Positions 16,323 to 24,798 are shown, numbered from the stretch's first letter. The stretch is 64,000 bases of DNA from Pseudomonadota bacterium (GCA_013285445.1 CP053448.1:868001-932000); one strand, 5' to 3'. Notes: a model not told the origin generated them from the letters alone. Made by a program: numbers and translations.

Positions 16323-16479
16323 CTCTGATGAGGAGCGGTTGGAGTATTTTCTGGAAGAGATCGCAACAATTAGGGGCGGGGATGAATGGGACAAGCCTGA
16401 GATCGTGGAGTTGTTTAATAGGATGATCCCGGAGTTCAAACACATGGAAACGGGCAAGTATTTGGATGCAAGGATGTGA
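16323..16479 (+). pseudogene. tail of a nucleotide-sugar dehydratase/epimerase gene, cut by IS110
   Basis: An open frame emerges from the IS110 end and reads 'SDEERLEYFLEEIATIRGGD', 'EWDKPEIVELFNRMIPEFKH' and 'METGKYLDARM' before TGA at 16477. The ending 'PEFxHxETGKYLDxxM' is typical of polysaccharide-biosynthesis NAD-dependent dehydratases (CapD/WbpM-like or related). About 50 residues remain. Its stop overlaps the GTG start of the next gene, showing that the two were an operon. Confidence 0.55.
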
Positions 16480-17501
16480 TCCCCATTCCAAGTCAGCCGG
16501 CCAAGGCGCTTGAGTGGTTGATAGAGAATCGGCTTTTGCCTGTTGTCGGACTGCTTCAGGAACGGCAGGTCATTCCGGAATGGCTGGCGGCGCTGGCCGG
16601 TCCGCTGGTCGAACGGCGTGGTGGGCTTGGCAACGATGTGCTTGCATACGAAAAGCAGGTGCTCGAGGCTTTCCGTGATGCGAGTGTCCGTTGCCTGGTG
16701 CTCAAAGGTTGCCTGCTGGACTACCTTGTCTATCCGGGGCCGGGGCAGCGCTTGAGGGCGGATCTCGATATTCTGGTCTGCCCGGAAAGCATGAACGCCG
16801 CGCGTGATGTGCTCCGCGCGACGCAGCATGTCCCCATTCATAGTGTTCCCGGGGGGACGCCGATCCGGCAGGAGACCTGGCGGCTCGACGAGACTTCCGG
16901 GCGACGATACATTGACGTGCACTGGGGGCTTCGGGACCATCCGCTGCTACGCGAGGTATTGTCGTTCGAGGAGCAGTATGGGGAAGCCGTTGAATTGTCT
17001 TCCCTGGCTGCTGGCGTTTGGGGTCAGGATCATGTGCACGCATTGCTGAATTCGGTGATGCACTGGTATGACGACCTTTACGAGCATCGCCGCCCTCTGA
17101 TCTGGTTGCTCGACAATGACCTGCTCTGGCGTGCGATGAATGAGAGTCAACGAGAGCAGACAATCGCCCTTGCCAGCGAGCGGGGCGTTGCTGGCCTGCT
17201 GGCCGATGTTCTGGAACGAACACGGGCCGTCTTCGAGACCCCGGTATCCGATTCCACGCTCGCCGAACTGGCCGAAAAAGGTCGGCATGAACCAGCTACT
17301 CGGCTGATTTCGGTCAGCTCGAATCGGTATCGCTCCTTCTGGTTTGCCTTGCGAAGCGAGCCCGACTGGTATGCGCGTATTCAACGCTTGCGGCGCTCGC
17401 TGTTTCCGCCGGTCGCACATATGCGCGAGCGTTACCCGCAGGGCTCGAAATTCGGTCTTGCTGGGCTTTACGCGCGGAGAATTTTCAGGAGGATTCGCTG
17501 A
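16476..17501 (+). CDS. nucleotidyltransferase-fold protein of a polysaccharide cluster
   Basis: A 341-residue protein beginning at GTG 16476, overlapping the previous stop. The region 'VRCLVLKGCLLDYLVYPGPG' followed by 'QRLRADLDILVCPESMNAAR' carries the signature of the NTP_transf_5-like family (Lys-Gly, then Arg...Asp-x-Asp). These proteins are common in capsule and O-antigen loci, but their substrates are mostly unknown. 'YIDVHWGLRDHPLL' is also typical. No signal peptide or membrane helix. It is followed after 8 bases by the sugar transferase gene. Confidence 0.75.
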   Translation: MIPIPSQPAKALEWLIENRLLPVVGLLQERQVIPEWLAALAGPLVERRGGLGNDVLAYEKQVLEAFRDASVRCLVLKGCLLDYLVYPGPGQRLRADLDILVCPESMNAARDVLRATQHVPIHSVPGGTPIRQETWRLDETSGRRYIDVHWGLRDHPLLREVLSFEEQYGEAVELSSLAAGVWGQDHVHALLNSVMHWYDDLYEHRRPLIWLLDNDLLWRAMNESQREQTIALASERGVAGLLADVLERTRAVFETPVSDSTLAELAEKGRHEPATRLISVSSNRYRSFWFALRSEPDWYARIQRLRRSLFPPVAHMRERYPQGSKFGLAGLYARRIFRRIR

Positions 17502-17509
17502 ATTTTCGC

Positions 17510-18121
17510 ATGACCAGAGTTTTTGACATTCTGTTTTCGCTGATCACGATTGTTGCGCTTACACCGCTGTGGTTGATCGTGATTCCTTGTCTCCGATTGA
17601 GCGGGGAGGGGGAGGTGTTTTTTCGGCAGGAACGGGTTGGGCGTGGCGGGGAGATGTTCGGCTTGTTGAAATTTGCGACGATGTTGAAGGATTCACCAAA
17701 TCTTGCGACAGGGACTGTGACGGTGAAGGATGATCCCCGGGTTTTGCCGTTCGGAAAGTTTCTTCGCAAGACAAAGCTCAATGAGCTGCCACAGTTGATC
17801 AATATTCTCAAAGGCGACATGAGCATCATCGGACCTCGCCCGCAGACTCGGCGTTGCTTCGAGGCCTTTCCGGCGCGTTCGCAGCGGGCAATCATCAAGG
17901 TTCGGCCCGGCTTGTCCGGTGTTGGTTTCGTGGTGTTCCGGGGCGAGGATCAGATGATGGGCGACAGCGCGAACGCCGATGAGCTGTACGACCGCGTGAT
18001 CATGCCTTACAAGGGGTTGCTGGAGGAGTGGTTTGTTGCCAACCGTAGTCTTCGGATCTATTTCTTGCTCATCTTCATCACGGCCTGGATGGTTGTGTTT
18101 CTACCCTGCCGTTTTGCTTGA
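17510..18121 (+). CDS. undecaprenyl-phosphate sugar phosphotransferase (bacterial sugar transferase)
   Basis: A 203-residue PF02397-type enzyme that starts glycan synthesis by transferring a sugar phosphate to the lipid carrier at the inner membrane. The N-terminal re-entrant helix (residues 5-30) is followed by 'EVFFRQERVGRGGEMFGLLK', 'TVKDDPRVLPFGKFLRKTKL' and 'NELPQLINILKGDMSIIGPR', the core catalytic blocks. An extra C-terminal hydrophobic helix (residues 180-198) ends in 'FLPCRFA', after which IS91 sequence starts within 20 bases, so the last residues may be altered. It is the last gene of the polysaccharide remnant in the composite. Confidence 0.85.
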   Translation: MTRVFDILFSLITIVALTPLWLIVIPCLRLSGEGEVFFRQERVGRGGEMFGLLKFATMLKDSPNLATGTVTVKDDPRVLPFGKFLRKTKLNELPQLINILKGDMSIIGPRPQTRRCFEAFPARSQRAIIKVRPGLSGVGFVVFRGEDQMMGDSANADELYDRVIMPYKGLLEEWFVANRSLRIYFLLIFITAWMVVFLPCRFA

Positions 18122-18142
18122 TGCAAGCGGGGGACAAGCGGT

Positions 18143-18382
18143 GTGGAAATCGGCAGTGTCGGCTATCAGCGCCACTACCCCGAGCAGACGCTGCTCTACC
18201 AGATCGTCGAGCGTCATTATCCGGCCTTTGTCGAACATCTGGCCGATGCCGGAAAGCAACTCCCCGGCCATGTTCGTCAGGCGTTTGATGCCTACCTGCA
18301 ATGCGGTCGGCTGGAGCACGGTTTCCTGCGTCTTCGATGCGATACCTGCCACGCCGAGCACCTGCTGGCGTTCAGCTGCAAG
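18143..18382 (+). pseudogene. IS91-family transposase N-terminal fragment, remnant 3
   Basis: This reads 'VGYQRHYPEQTLLYQIVERH', 'FVEHLADAGKQLPGHVRQAF' and 'CGRLEHGFLRLRCDTCHAEH', the N-terminal zinc-binding start of IS91 transposases, and stops at 'LLAFSCK' where IS66 copy 2 begins. The remainder of this transposase is not on the other side of the IS66, consistent with recombination between IS66 copies. Confidence 0.8.
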
Positions 18383-18390
18383 GTAAGCGC

Positions 18391-19929
18391 CTACAAATCC
18401 CCACCCTTGACGTTGCCCGGCAGTAATGCGTCAATATCGTCGATGGTTTCGGCCAGTGGCAGCTCTTGAAAAACCTGACGCAGGTAGGCATAGGGCTCGA
18501 TGGCGTGGCCCTTGGCGGTTTCGATCAGGCTGTGGAGGTTGGCGCTGGCGCGAGCGCCTGCTGGTGACTTGGAGAACAGCCAGTTCTTGCGGCCGATGGC
18601 GAACGGCCGGATGGCGTTTTCGATGGCGTTGTTGTCGATCGGGTAGCGGCCATCGTCGAGGTAGCGCACCAGCGCTGGCCATTGGTTGTGCAGGTACTGA
18701 AGCGCTTCGCCCAGCTTGGTCTTTGGGGCGACACGCGGCAGTGTCGTGGTCAACCAGGCGTTCAGCTGGTCGATGACGGGCTGTGACTTGTCCTGGCGCA
18801 AGCGGTGGCGCTCGGTCGGGTTCAGCGCCTGGGCTTCGCGCTCGATCCGGTAGAGCTTGCCGATCAGCGCCAGGGCCTGATCCGGGCGTCCGATCTTGCC
18901 CTTTGGCTGGAGCTTGGCGGCATCGAAGAACTTGCGCCGGGCATGGGCCCAGCAGCCCAGGCGGGTGATGCCATGGTCCCGACAGGCCGCGCCATAGCCG
19001 GAATAGCCGTCGGCCATCAGGGCACCGGAGAAGCCTTCCAGGCGCGCCACGGGCACATCGCCGGAACGACTGGCCTCGTAGTGATAGACCCGCAGCCGCT
19101 GCCCCGGCGGGCCGGCACCCATGACCCACATGTAGCTGTTGCTTCGTGCCGGCTTGCCGGGTTCGTCGAGGACCTGGACGGTGGTCTCGTCCATGCCGAT
19201 GACCGGCTCATCAAGGATCTGCTCGGTCAGACGATTGATCAGGGGCTGGACCAGCTTGCCGTAGCGGATCATCCAGTTGGCCAGGGTGGTGCGGTCGAGC
19301 TCGACGCCCAGCCGCGCGAACTGCTGAATCTGTCGGTACAGCGGCAGGGCGTCGACGTACTTGGCCGTGGCGATGTAGGCCAGCAGGCCCGGTGCGGCCA
19401 TCGACTTGCCCAGCGGCTGGGCGGGCTTGGTGGCGGTGGCCACATGCCCTTCGCAGCAGGGGCAGGCGTACTTCAGCCGGACGTGGCGGATGACCTTGAC
19501 GCTCGCCGGAATGATATCGAGCTGCTCGGAGGTCTCCTCGCCGATGCGCTCCAGAACCGCACCATCGTGCGGACAGACCTTGTCGGCCTCGGGCAGGTCG
19601 TGAATGACTTCCTCGCGCGGCAGCTCCGGCGGCAGGGCCGGCCGGCCCCGACGCTGGCGAGAGTGCGGCTTGACAGCGACCTCGGGGGGCTCGCTTGCCG
19701 CGATCTCCTCGGCTTCGTTGAACAGGCCCAGCTGATCTGCACTGGCCTGCTCGCTGGTGCCGGCAAAGGTCTTGCGCTGGAAAGTGCGGATGATCTCTTC
19801 GAGCTGATGAATGCGCGCTTCGCGCGCCTCGAGGGTTGCCTGCTGGCTGGCCAGCTGCGCCTGGAGAGCGGCGATCTGATCGGCCGTTGAGGGATCTGCA
19901 ACAGAGGCTTTGTTGACGGCCGACGACAT
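18391..19929 (-). CDS. tnpC: IS66 transposase TnpC, copy 2
   Basis: Residue-for-residue the same 512-residue transposase as at 9251-10789, with the DDE acids in 'GMDETTVQVL', 'LMADGYSGYG' and 'NNAIENAIRP' intact. Having two identical active-looking copies in the same orientation makes homologous deletion or amplification of the cargo possible. Confidence 0.95.
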   Translation of the reverse strand: MSSAVNKASVADPSTADQIAALQAQLASQQATLEAREARIHQLEEIIRTFQRKTFAGTSEQASADQLGLFNEAEEIAASEPPEVAVKPHSRQRRGRPALPPELPREEVIHDLPEADKVCPHDGAVLERIGEETSEQLDIIPASVKVIRHVRLKYACPCCEGHVATATKPAQPLGKSMAAPGLLAYIATAKYVDALPLYRQIQQFARLGVELDRTTLANWMIRYGKLVQPLINRLTEQILDEPVIGMDETTVQVLDEPGKPARSNSYMWVMGAGPPGQRLRVYHYEASRSGDVPVARLEGFSGALMADGYSGYGAACRDHGITRLGCWAHARRKFFDAAKLQPKGKIGRPDQALALIGKLYRIEREAQALNPTERHRLRQDKSQPVIDQLNAWLTTTLPRVAPKTKLGEALQYLHNQWPALVRYLDDGRYPIDNNAIENAIRPFAIGRKNWLFSKSPAGARASANLHSLIETAKGHAIEPYAYLRQVFQELPLAETIDDIDALLPGNVKGGDL

Positions 19930-19947
19930 GCAGAAAGTATAGCATAA

Positions 19948-20331
19948 TCAATAGCATGAAGCACCACCAATCAACGAATTAGTGGCCGAAAAGTGCAGTT
20001 GTTGATGGCCCTGCATGCGCATCACATCAAAACCCTCGAGCAGCCAGTTGAACTCACGCTCGCCCCAGCGGATCACGCCGTCGGCATGCTTGCGCGGCCA
20101 CTGGAACTTCGCCTTCTCCAGGCGCTTGTACCAGAGGCAAAAGCCGGTCTGGTCCCAGTAGAGCACCTTGAGCCGGTCGCGGTGGCGGTTGCAGAACACG
20201 TACAGCGCATCGGCGAACGGATCCAGGGCCATCTGCTGCTCGACGATGGCCGCCAGGCCGTCAATGGACTTGCGAAAGTCCACCACGTCGCGGTGCAGGT
20301 AAACCTTGGGCAGGTCACGAAACAGACGCAT
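19948..20331 (-). CDS. tnpB: IS66 accessory protein TnpB, copy 2
   Basis: Same 127-residue IS66 Orf2 protein as at 10808-11191, in the same gene order and spacing. Confidence 0.93.
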   Translation of the reverse strand: MRLFRDLPKVYLHRDVVDFRKSIDGLAAIVEQQMALDPFADALYVFCNRHRDRLKVLYWDQTGFCLWYKRLEKAKFQWPRKHADGVIRWGEREFNWLLEGFDVMRMQGHQQLHFSATNSLIGGASCY

Positions 20332-20626
20332 CGGCCAGCTCCCGCATCAGTTGGGCGACCCAGGCCGGACAAGCCGAGCTTGGAAGCTCCAGCGCGACAC
20401 CGCGCCACGACACCGCTATCTGGCCGGTGAGCTGAGACGGCATCGGCGGCGCGACCGCGACCAGGCCCTGATGCGTATCCGCCTCGCGCAACGCCTTGCG
20501 GCGCCGGTAGAAGGACTTCGGTGTCAGGCCATGGCGCTGACAGAACTCAGCCACCGACTCTGCGCCGGCAGCCTGCTGCGCGATCAGCTCTCGCCACTGA
20601 TCGGCTTTGAGGTAACGTCTGCTCAC
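20315..20626 (-). CDS. tnpA: IS66 accessory protein TnpA, copy 2
   Basis: Same 103-residue helix-turn-helix protein as at 11175-11486. The single base that differs between the IS66 copies (A at about 20491) lies here and is silent or nearly so, since the translated proteins are the same. Confidence 0.9.
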   Translation of the reverse strand: MSRRYLKADQWRELIAQQAAGAESVAEFCQRHGLTPKSFYRRRKALREADTHQGLVAVAPPMPSQLTGQIAVSWRGVALELPSSACPAWVAQLMRELADASVS

Positions 20627-20710
20627 TTGCTTGCTCCATCCTGAAAATCGATGGAATCAGCATAGTGATCTATGCGTCGTTGAGAAGAGTGTCGGTTCGT
20701 AGGCGCTTAC

Positions 20711-21316
20711 GTCCGAAGGCGTGGCCGACTTCTTGATCAGTCCGGAGACGGCCTCGGTCGAAATCGCGGTGACGACGCCGATCAGTATCCCGAGATGAGG
20801 TGAGGCATTGCCGGTGAAGACGTCCTGGAAAGACGTACCGCCAATGCCCAATACGATCACGTCGAAATAGATGAAGACCTCCAGAGTGCTGGCGACCACC
20901 CACACGTACAACAACCGCTCCATCGGACTGAATCCATCCGGGTCGAAGTTCACCAGGGCGTCGAATGTGAGGACGCGGTTCTGAACGATACCGGCGAACA
21001 GCACACCAAAGGAGAGGCCGGTGATCGTATTGGCCTGGACCGCAAGGATGAGATCGAGGCTATCGAGCTTCGGAATACGGGACGACAGGAGCCAGTAGAA
21101 CAGGCTCAATGTCAACACCAATGCCAGCACCAGCGCGAACGCCTTGAACATATCGAACACGTAGCGCCTGCGCTGGGGCCGCGCTGCGATGATGAGTTGC
21201 TCTTCGAGCTTGGCCAGCGTGGCCAGCGCCGCCTTGGGCTGCGGATTATCGCCAAGAAGCCCTCGGCGACAGGTGGCGCAGAGCATGGATAAGGCGACAT
21301 CTATCTTGACAACCAC
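20711..21316 (-). CDS. four-helix membrane protein of unknown function, last two codons displaced
   Basis: About 204 residues before the IS66 boundary. Hydrophobic helices are at 'FALVLALVLTLSLFYWLLSS', 'ITGLSFGVLFAGIVQ', 'LLYVWVVASTLEVFIYFDVI' and 'ILIGVVTAISTEAVSG'; a Cys pair 'MLCATCRRG' lies near the start and an amphipathic helix 'LATLAKLEEQLIIAA' precedes the membrane part. I do not recognise the family. As the sequence stands, translation runs on into IS66 for 15 residues (to 20657). Without the composite, the gene would end 'ATPSDVD' with the stop at about 9227-9229. The product is therefore only lengthened at its C-terminus and may still fold. Confidence 0.65.
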
Positions 21317-21328
21317 CGAGAATCACCG

Positions 21329-21529
21329 CCTGAAGGACTTTGGAGCGTCGCCAGCCATCCCCGCGAGTGGATGCGGCGCGTCCAGGGAACCGAAAGCCGC
21401 TACTACCGGGCGATTGGCTCAGCCGAGGCGCTCATGCTCAAAGCCGCCGACCTGGGTCAGCGATGGATGAAAGGCGTTTCCAGGAAGTACGCGCTCAAAA
21501 AGCTGCGAGAACAACCAATACCCTGGTAA
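21329..21529 (+). pseudogene. unrecognised coding-like C-terminal fragment
   Basis: An open frame without a start codon reads 'PEGLWSVASHPREWMRRVQG', 'TESRYYRAIGSAEALMLKAA' and 'YALKKLREQPIPW' before TAA at 21527. Composition is protein-like and basic, as in the tail of a transposase or phage protein, but I cannot name it. Upstream is the start of the membrane-protein gene on the other strand, so the rest is gone. Confidence 0.35.
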
Positions 21530-21845
21530 CGTCCTCCTGACCGAGACCTCCCCCGGACCCGGCGGCGCCGGCCACCAGCCAGTGCGCGAATTCAGCGCCA
21601 GACTGACCCCCAACGCGGCGCCCGACCGCCCAATTCGCGCCACTTTTGCGCCCCTCCACAGCTGATCCGAAGATCCCCAAACCCGGAAGCAGCCGATTCG
21701 GCTACAAAGTTGATGAAGTTGATGGGTGTCCTGATTTTTGATTTTTTGCTGGTTCGGGACTGTCCTTTACCGCTGGCTTGCCGAACAGTTTGAGGTCCGT
21801 AACCAATGGTTGACAAATCTGAAAACCCTGGCATTATGTAACTTG
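21530..21845. other. gene-free spacer
   Basis: No convincing coding frame on either strand. It leads into the palindrome and promoter region of the membrane/XRE operon. AT content rises toward the right end. Confidence 0.4.
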
Positions 21846-21888
21846 AAGGTGTCACTAAGTAACCATTAAGTTACTTTGTGACACCCTT
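21846..21888. promoter_or_regulatory. 43-bp imperfect palindrome, candidate operator
   Basis: AAGGTGTCACTAAGTAAC is mirrored by GTTACTTTGTGACACCCTT across a 6-base centre, with one mismatch and a one-base offset. It ends 43 bases before the ATG of the membrane gene. The second gene of that operon encodes an XRE repressor, so autoregulation through this site is a reasonable inference. It could also act as a terminator for the fragment upstream. Confidence 0.5.
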
Positions 21889-21931
21889 GAATTGCTTTCA
21901 CAACATTCATTTACACCATTGGAGAACAACC

Positions 21932-22405
21932 ATGAACGCACCAAGCACATCTTCCCCCGCGGAGCTCGCCGATCGCACCGTGCAACTCCTGGCCGTGTCG
22001 ATGTTCGCGGTCGCGCTTGTCTTCTGCCTTTCCGTCGCCGAATTCTTTGCAAGCGAGTCGGCAGCCGCTATCATAGACATCGCCGTCAAAGGCCTGGGGA
22101 TTGCCATCCTGGGACTGATGGCGCTGCTCTACTTCTGGAAATTCCGGTCGATGAGCCCCGCCCAGCGCCGGCGCCACTTGGCCGAAGACGGTTTTCTTCA
22201 GGTGGCGTTCCGGGCGGCCATGGCCCGGTCGTGGATGCTGAGTTTCCTGCTGCTGGTGATCTTGCAGGCCCTGGACAAGCTGCTGCTCGGGCGGCTTCCG
22301 GAAATGCCGCTGGAAATCGTCATCCAGGGCGTTCTGGCCATCATGCTGCTGCTGTTCAGCATTGCCTTTGTGTCCTTTACGCATACGGGCAGCAGCGATG
22401 AGTGA
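21932..22405 (+). CDS. small integral membrane protein paired with XRE regulator (DUF2975-like)
   Basis: A 157-residue protein with four predicted membrane helices ('LLAVSMFAVALVFCLSVAEF', 'IDIAVKGLGIAILGLMALLY', 'SWMLSFLLLVILQALDKLLL', 'IQGVLAIMLLLFSIAFVSF'). The size, topology and partnership with a 70-residue YozG-like regulator resemble DUF2975 protein/regulator pairs of unknown function. ATG 21932 has GGAG seven bases upstream. Its last eight bases overlap the regulator start. A 5'-truncated second copy is at 34631. Confidence 0.7.
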   Translation: MNAPSTSSPAELADRTVQLLAVSMFAVALVFCLSVAEFFASESAAAIIDIAVKGLGIAILGLMALLYFWKFRSMSPAQRRRHLAEDGFLQVAFRAAMARSWMLSFLLLVILQALDKLLLGRLPEMPLEIVIQGVLAIMLLLFSIAFVSFTHTGSSDE

Positions 22406-22610
22406 CGAACTGGGCAACAGGATCCGGGTTTTCCGCGCCGAACACAGGCTCAGCCAGGCCGAGCTGGCCGAAGCGATCGGTGTATCCCGCAAGACCATCA
22501 GCACCATCGAGGTGGGACGGTTCGTGCCGTCGACCGTTATTGCGCTGAAAATTGCGCGCTACTTCGAGGTGCCGCTGGAAGACGTGTTCTTTCTCAACGA
22601 CGCAAGCTGA
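22398..22610 (+). CDS. XRE-family transcriptional regulator (YozG-like), copy 1
   Basis: A 70-residue single-domain helix-turn-helix protein: 'IRVFRAEHRLSQAELAEAIG', 'VSRKTISTIEVGRFVPSTVI', 'ALKIARYFEVPLEDVFFL'. This is the common stand-alone form that represses its own membrane-partner operon. ATG 22398 overlaps the upstream stop (ATGAGTGA). It probably recognises the palindrome at 21846. It differs from copy 2 by one residue (V for A in 'PSTVIALK'). Confidence 0.88.
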   Translation: MSDELGNRIRVFRAEHRLSQAELAEAIGVSRKTISTIEVGRFVPSTVIALKIARYFEVPLEDVFFLNDAS

Positions 22611-22906
22611 GCGCCGCCAAAGCACAGACAAAAAAAGCCGGCGGCGTGGCTGGCCGTCAGTTTCTCAACCGCCTCGGCTGGCGATCAAGGTGCGACCGGG
22701 TCGTCATCGGGCGCACCCGGATCGAGGGCAACCTGAGCAGTCGTTTAGAGGGCAGAATCACCGGTGTACCGGCCCTACACGGTCCAGGCTTGCTAAAGGG
22801 TCTGTGGGTTCTGACCGCCTGTCGCGGCGCGGTGACAGGAAATCGCCGTGCTTTACGCTTAATACGGTGATGCCAACAAGCGCGGCGTGGCCGAGGAAAA
22901 CCCAAC

Positions 22907-23325
22907 ATGATTCTTTCCCGATCCCGTACTGGAACCGATAAGCCGTTTTATCTTGTCGCGCTTATCTTCTGCGCCACCATCGGTCCGGCTGCCGCTGCGA
23001 CGTTTACCGTCACCAACGCCGGTGACGCCGGCGCGGGCTCGCTCCGGCAGGCCATCCTGGAGGCCAACGCTGCGCCCGGTGCCGACCTGATCGCTTTCGC
23101 CATTCCGGGCGCGGGGCCGCACCAGATCCTGCCGGCCTCGCCCTTGCCGGCGGTAACTGATCCGGTGGTCATCGACGCGCTGACCCAGCCGGGCGCCGAC
23201 TGCTCGAGCTGGCCGCCAACCCTGCAGGTTGAGCTCGATGGCACGAACCTGACCGGGATTATCTATGGACTGCGGCTCTCAGGCGGAGCCTCGACCGTGC
23301 GCGGGCTGGTCATCAACAGCTTCCG
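22907..23325 (+). pseudogene. start of a beta-helix secreted protein gene, truncated by IS21 DNA
   Basis: The first 139 codons of the same protein that is complete at 35391-38717: signal peptide ('FYLVALIFCATIGPAAA'), then 'ATFTVTNAGDAGAGSLRQAI' and '[12 protein letters not shown]'. At 23325 the sequence switches to an IS21-type ATPase fragment. The remaining 970 or so codons are absent, so it is non-functional. Confidence 0.85.
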
Positions 23326-23813
23326 GAATCCAGGCCATCCAGCACCACCGGTTGCGGGTACGCTTCCTGTCCACGGTCGAACTGGTCAATGCGCTGGAAC
23401 AGGAGAAGCAGGCCGGGCAACAGGGGCGGCTGGCCAATCGACTAATACATACCGACCTGGTCATACTCGATGAACTGGGCTACCTGCCGTTCAGTCAGGC
23501 CGGCGGCGCCTTGCTGTTCCACCTGATCAGCAAGCTCTATGAGCGCACCAGCCTCATGATCACGACCAATCTGAGCTTCAGCGAATGGTCGAGCGTTTTC
23601 GGCGATGAGAAGATGACAACCGCGCTGCTGGACCGGCTGACGCATCACTGCCACATTCTGGAAACCGGCAACGACAGTTACCGGCTGAAACACTCAACAA
23701 CGAATCAGGAGGGAAGCGAGGCGGGCAAGAAACCGAAATCTGGGCCATAATCTGGCAACAACGGGTGGGTCAATTTTAGATGCAAATCCCGGGTCAGTTT
23801 TAAGTGCAAATCA
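23326..23813 (+). pseudogene. istB: IS21-family IstB ATPase fragment plus element end
   Basis: C-terminal two-thirds of IstB: '[20 protein letters not shown]', the Walker B segment '[17 protein letters not shown]', sensor region '[20 protein letters not shown]', and '[20 protein letters not shown]', ending at 23750. The Walker A part and the istA transposase are missing. After the stop, two related motifs ('gggtcaattttagatgcaaat' type, 23767 and 23793) form the usual multiple terminal repeats of IS21 elements and end near 23813. Confidence 0.85.
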
Positions 23814-23823
23814 ACATTCGAGG

Positions 23824-23930
23824 GCATTGGGCCGCAAGCTCGCCCGAGTGGCCTTCGCACTACTCCAGAAAAACGTCGAATTTGACGCAAATTTGCATAT
23901 GGCGGGTTGACGGGTAACATAGAATCTATA
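23824..23930 (+). pseudogene. IS110 3'-end fragment (third copy)
   Basis: The last 29 codons of an IS110 transposase ('ALGRKLARVAFALLQKN', stop at 23908) and the terminal 'gggtaacatagaatctata'. It is more diverged than copies 1 and 2, so it belongs to an older insertion that was cut by the IS21 element. Confidence 0.85.
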
Positions 23931-24025
23931 CGCCGCCTACTGGTATGGCGATTTGGCTGAGCTCGAGTGAGCGATTTTGGCCGGCGTGCGATCGATCTGC
24001 CCTCCCACCATGGTAGCCTTCAATC

Positions 24026-24664
24026 ATGACTCACGAAATGCTTAGATACGCGGTTGTCTTGCTCGCCGTTTTGGCAAGTGCCAATCCCGTATGCTCCGCC
24101 GATGAGCGTGCCGCTGTGAAAGTCAGCCTGGCATCTTCCACCGTGCCTGAGTCCGCCGCAGCAAGGCCCGGAGCGGAGCCGTCGGAAGACTGCTGCAGTT
24201 GCCAGGTAACGGACACGGTGGCCCTGCAAGCGCCTCCGATGCTGCCGTGCCTGTTCAATATTCCGGCCGGTTGGGACGCGCGCTTCGGCAACGATGGTGC
24301 CTTGATCAGCGCTGTCATTGGTGCTCAATGCGGTGCAGCGTGCCCGGTCGGACCGGCTCAGTCCTTCAGTGTCGCAGTGCGAGGCAACCGGAACGCGGAA
24401 GCGATGGAGGAAATCTGGTCTGGTCTGCTGACCGTCGTCGGTAAGGCAGAGTGCGGAAATCGCACGGTGACGTTCTTCGAGCCGCCAGGCTCCGATCCGA
24501 ACGGACAGCTTGGCAGTCTGCAGTTTCACATCGGTTTCGGTGACCGGCTCTACAGCGCCAATGCATTGTTTACCTGTCCGGTCCCCGGTCAATGGCAAAC
24601 CTTGCGGGACCGCTTCATCGAGTCGTTTCGAAGCAACCCGAATTCCACGTTCGGACAGGACTGA
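24026..24664 (+). CDS. exported cysteine-containing protein of unknown function
   Basis: A 212-residue protein with a signal peptide ('LRYAVVLLAVLASANPVCSA', cleavage near residue 25). The mature part holds a Cys cluster 'EDCCSCQVTD' and further cysteines ('MLPCLF', 'GAQCGAACPVG', 'KAECGNRTV', 'ALFTCPVPG'), suggesting disulfides in the periplasm. The segment 'FNIPAGWDARFGNDGAL' and the ending 'WQTLRDRFIESFR' resemble small secreted proteins that report a fitted peak or dose, but no family is recognised. Alone, between element relics and the coiled-coil gene. Confidence 0.6.
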   Translation: MTHEMLRYAVVLLAVLASANPVCSADERAAVKVSLASSTVPESAAARPGAEPSEDCCSCQVTDTVALQAPPMLPCLFNIPAGWDARFGNDGALISAVIGAQCGAACPVGPAQSFSVAVRGNRNAEAMEEIWSGLLTVVGKAECGNRTVTFFEPPGSDPNGQLGSLQFHIGFGDRLYSANALFTCPVPGQWQTLRDRFIESFRSNPNSTFGQD

Positions 24665-24798
24665 TTGGCCACCAGCACGCCTAATGGCCGGCAGGCCGGC
24701 AGCTTGAAAAAACGTTCGGGAGGAAGAAGATTAGCGGGAGGTGAGCGCCGCTTCGAGCGGATCGCGCCATTGCCCAACCAACCATCACAGGAATTGAC

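Larger units (their letters stand above)
9243..20710. mobile_element. IS66-bounded composite element, 11.5 kb
   Basis: Two 2,328-bp IS66 copies in the same orientation bound 6.8 kb of cargo, and the whole 11,468 bp is flanked by GTCCGAAG repeats. On the minus strand the gene at 20711 reads '...ACG CCT TCG GAC' into the right flank and 'GTC GAC TAG' out of the left flank, so removing the element plus one repeat restores an uninterrupted reading frame and stop. Cargo: RHS tip fragment, recombinase/toxin-antitoxin operon, IS91 pieces, IS110 and polysaccharide genes. It may have moved as a unit, or a circle carrying one IS66 may have recombined into a resident IS66; the sequence does not distinguish these. 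Confidence 0.85.
18383..20710. mobile_element. IS66-family insertion sequence, copy 2
   Basis: The right-hand boundary of the composite; same ends and length as copy 1. Left flank GCTGCAAG lies inside IS91 remnant 3; right flank GTCCGAAG matches the left flank of copy 1. Confidence 0.95.
22147..23325. repeat. 1,179-bp direct duplication, copy 1
   Basis: Aligns without gaps to 34631-35809 (offset 12,484) with scattered base differences (for example near 22534 and 22835). It starts inside the membrane gene and ends inside the beta-helix gene. Copy 1 has the full membrane gene but a cut beta-helix gene; copy 2 is the reverse. Confidence 0.9.

Noticed and set aside
22611..22906. Separate gene between XRE and beta-helix genes (frames at 22646 and 22657)
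   Set aside because: Both copies of the duplication show substitutions without codon bias, and the frames lack ribosome sites and motifs.
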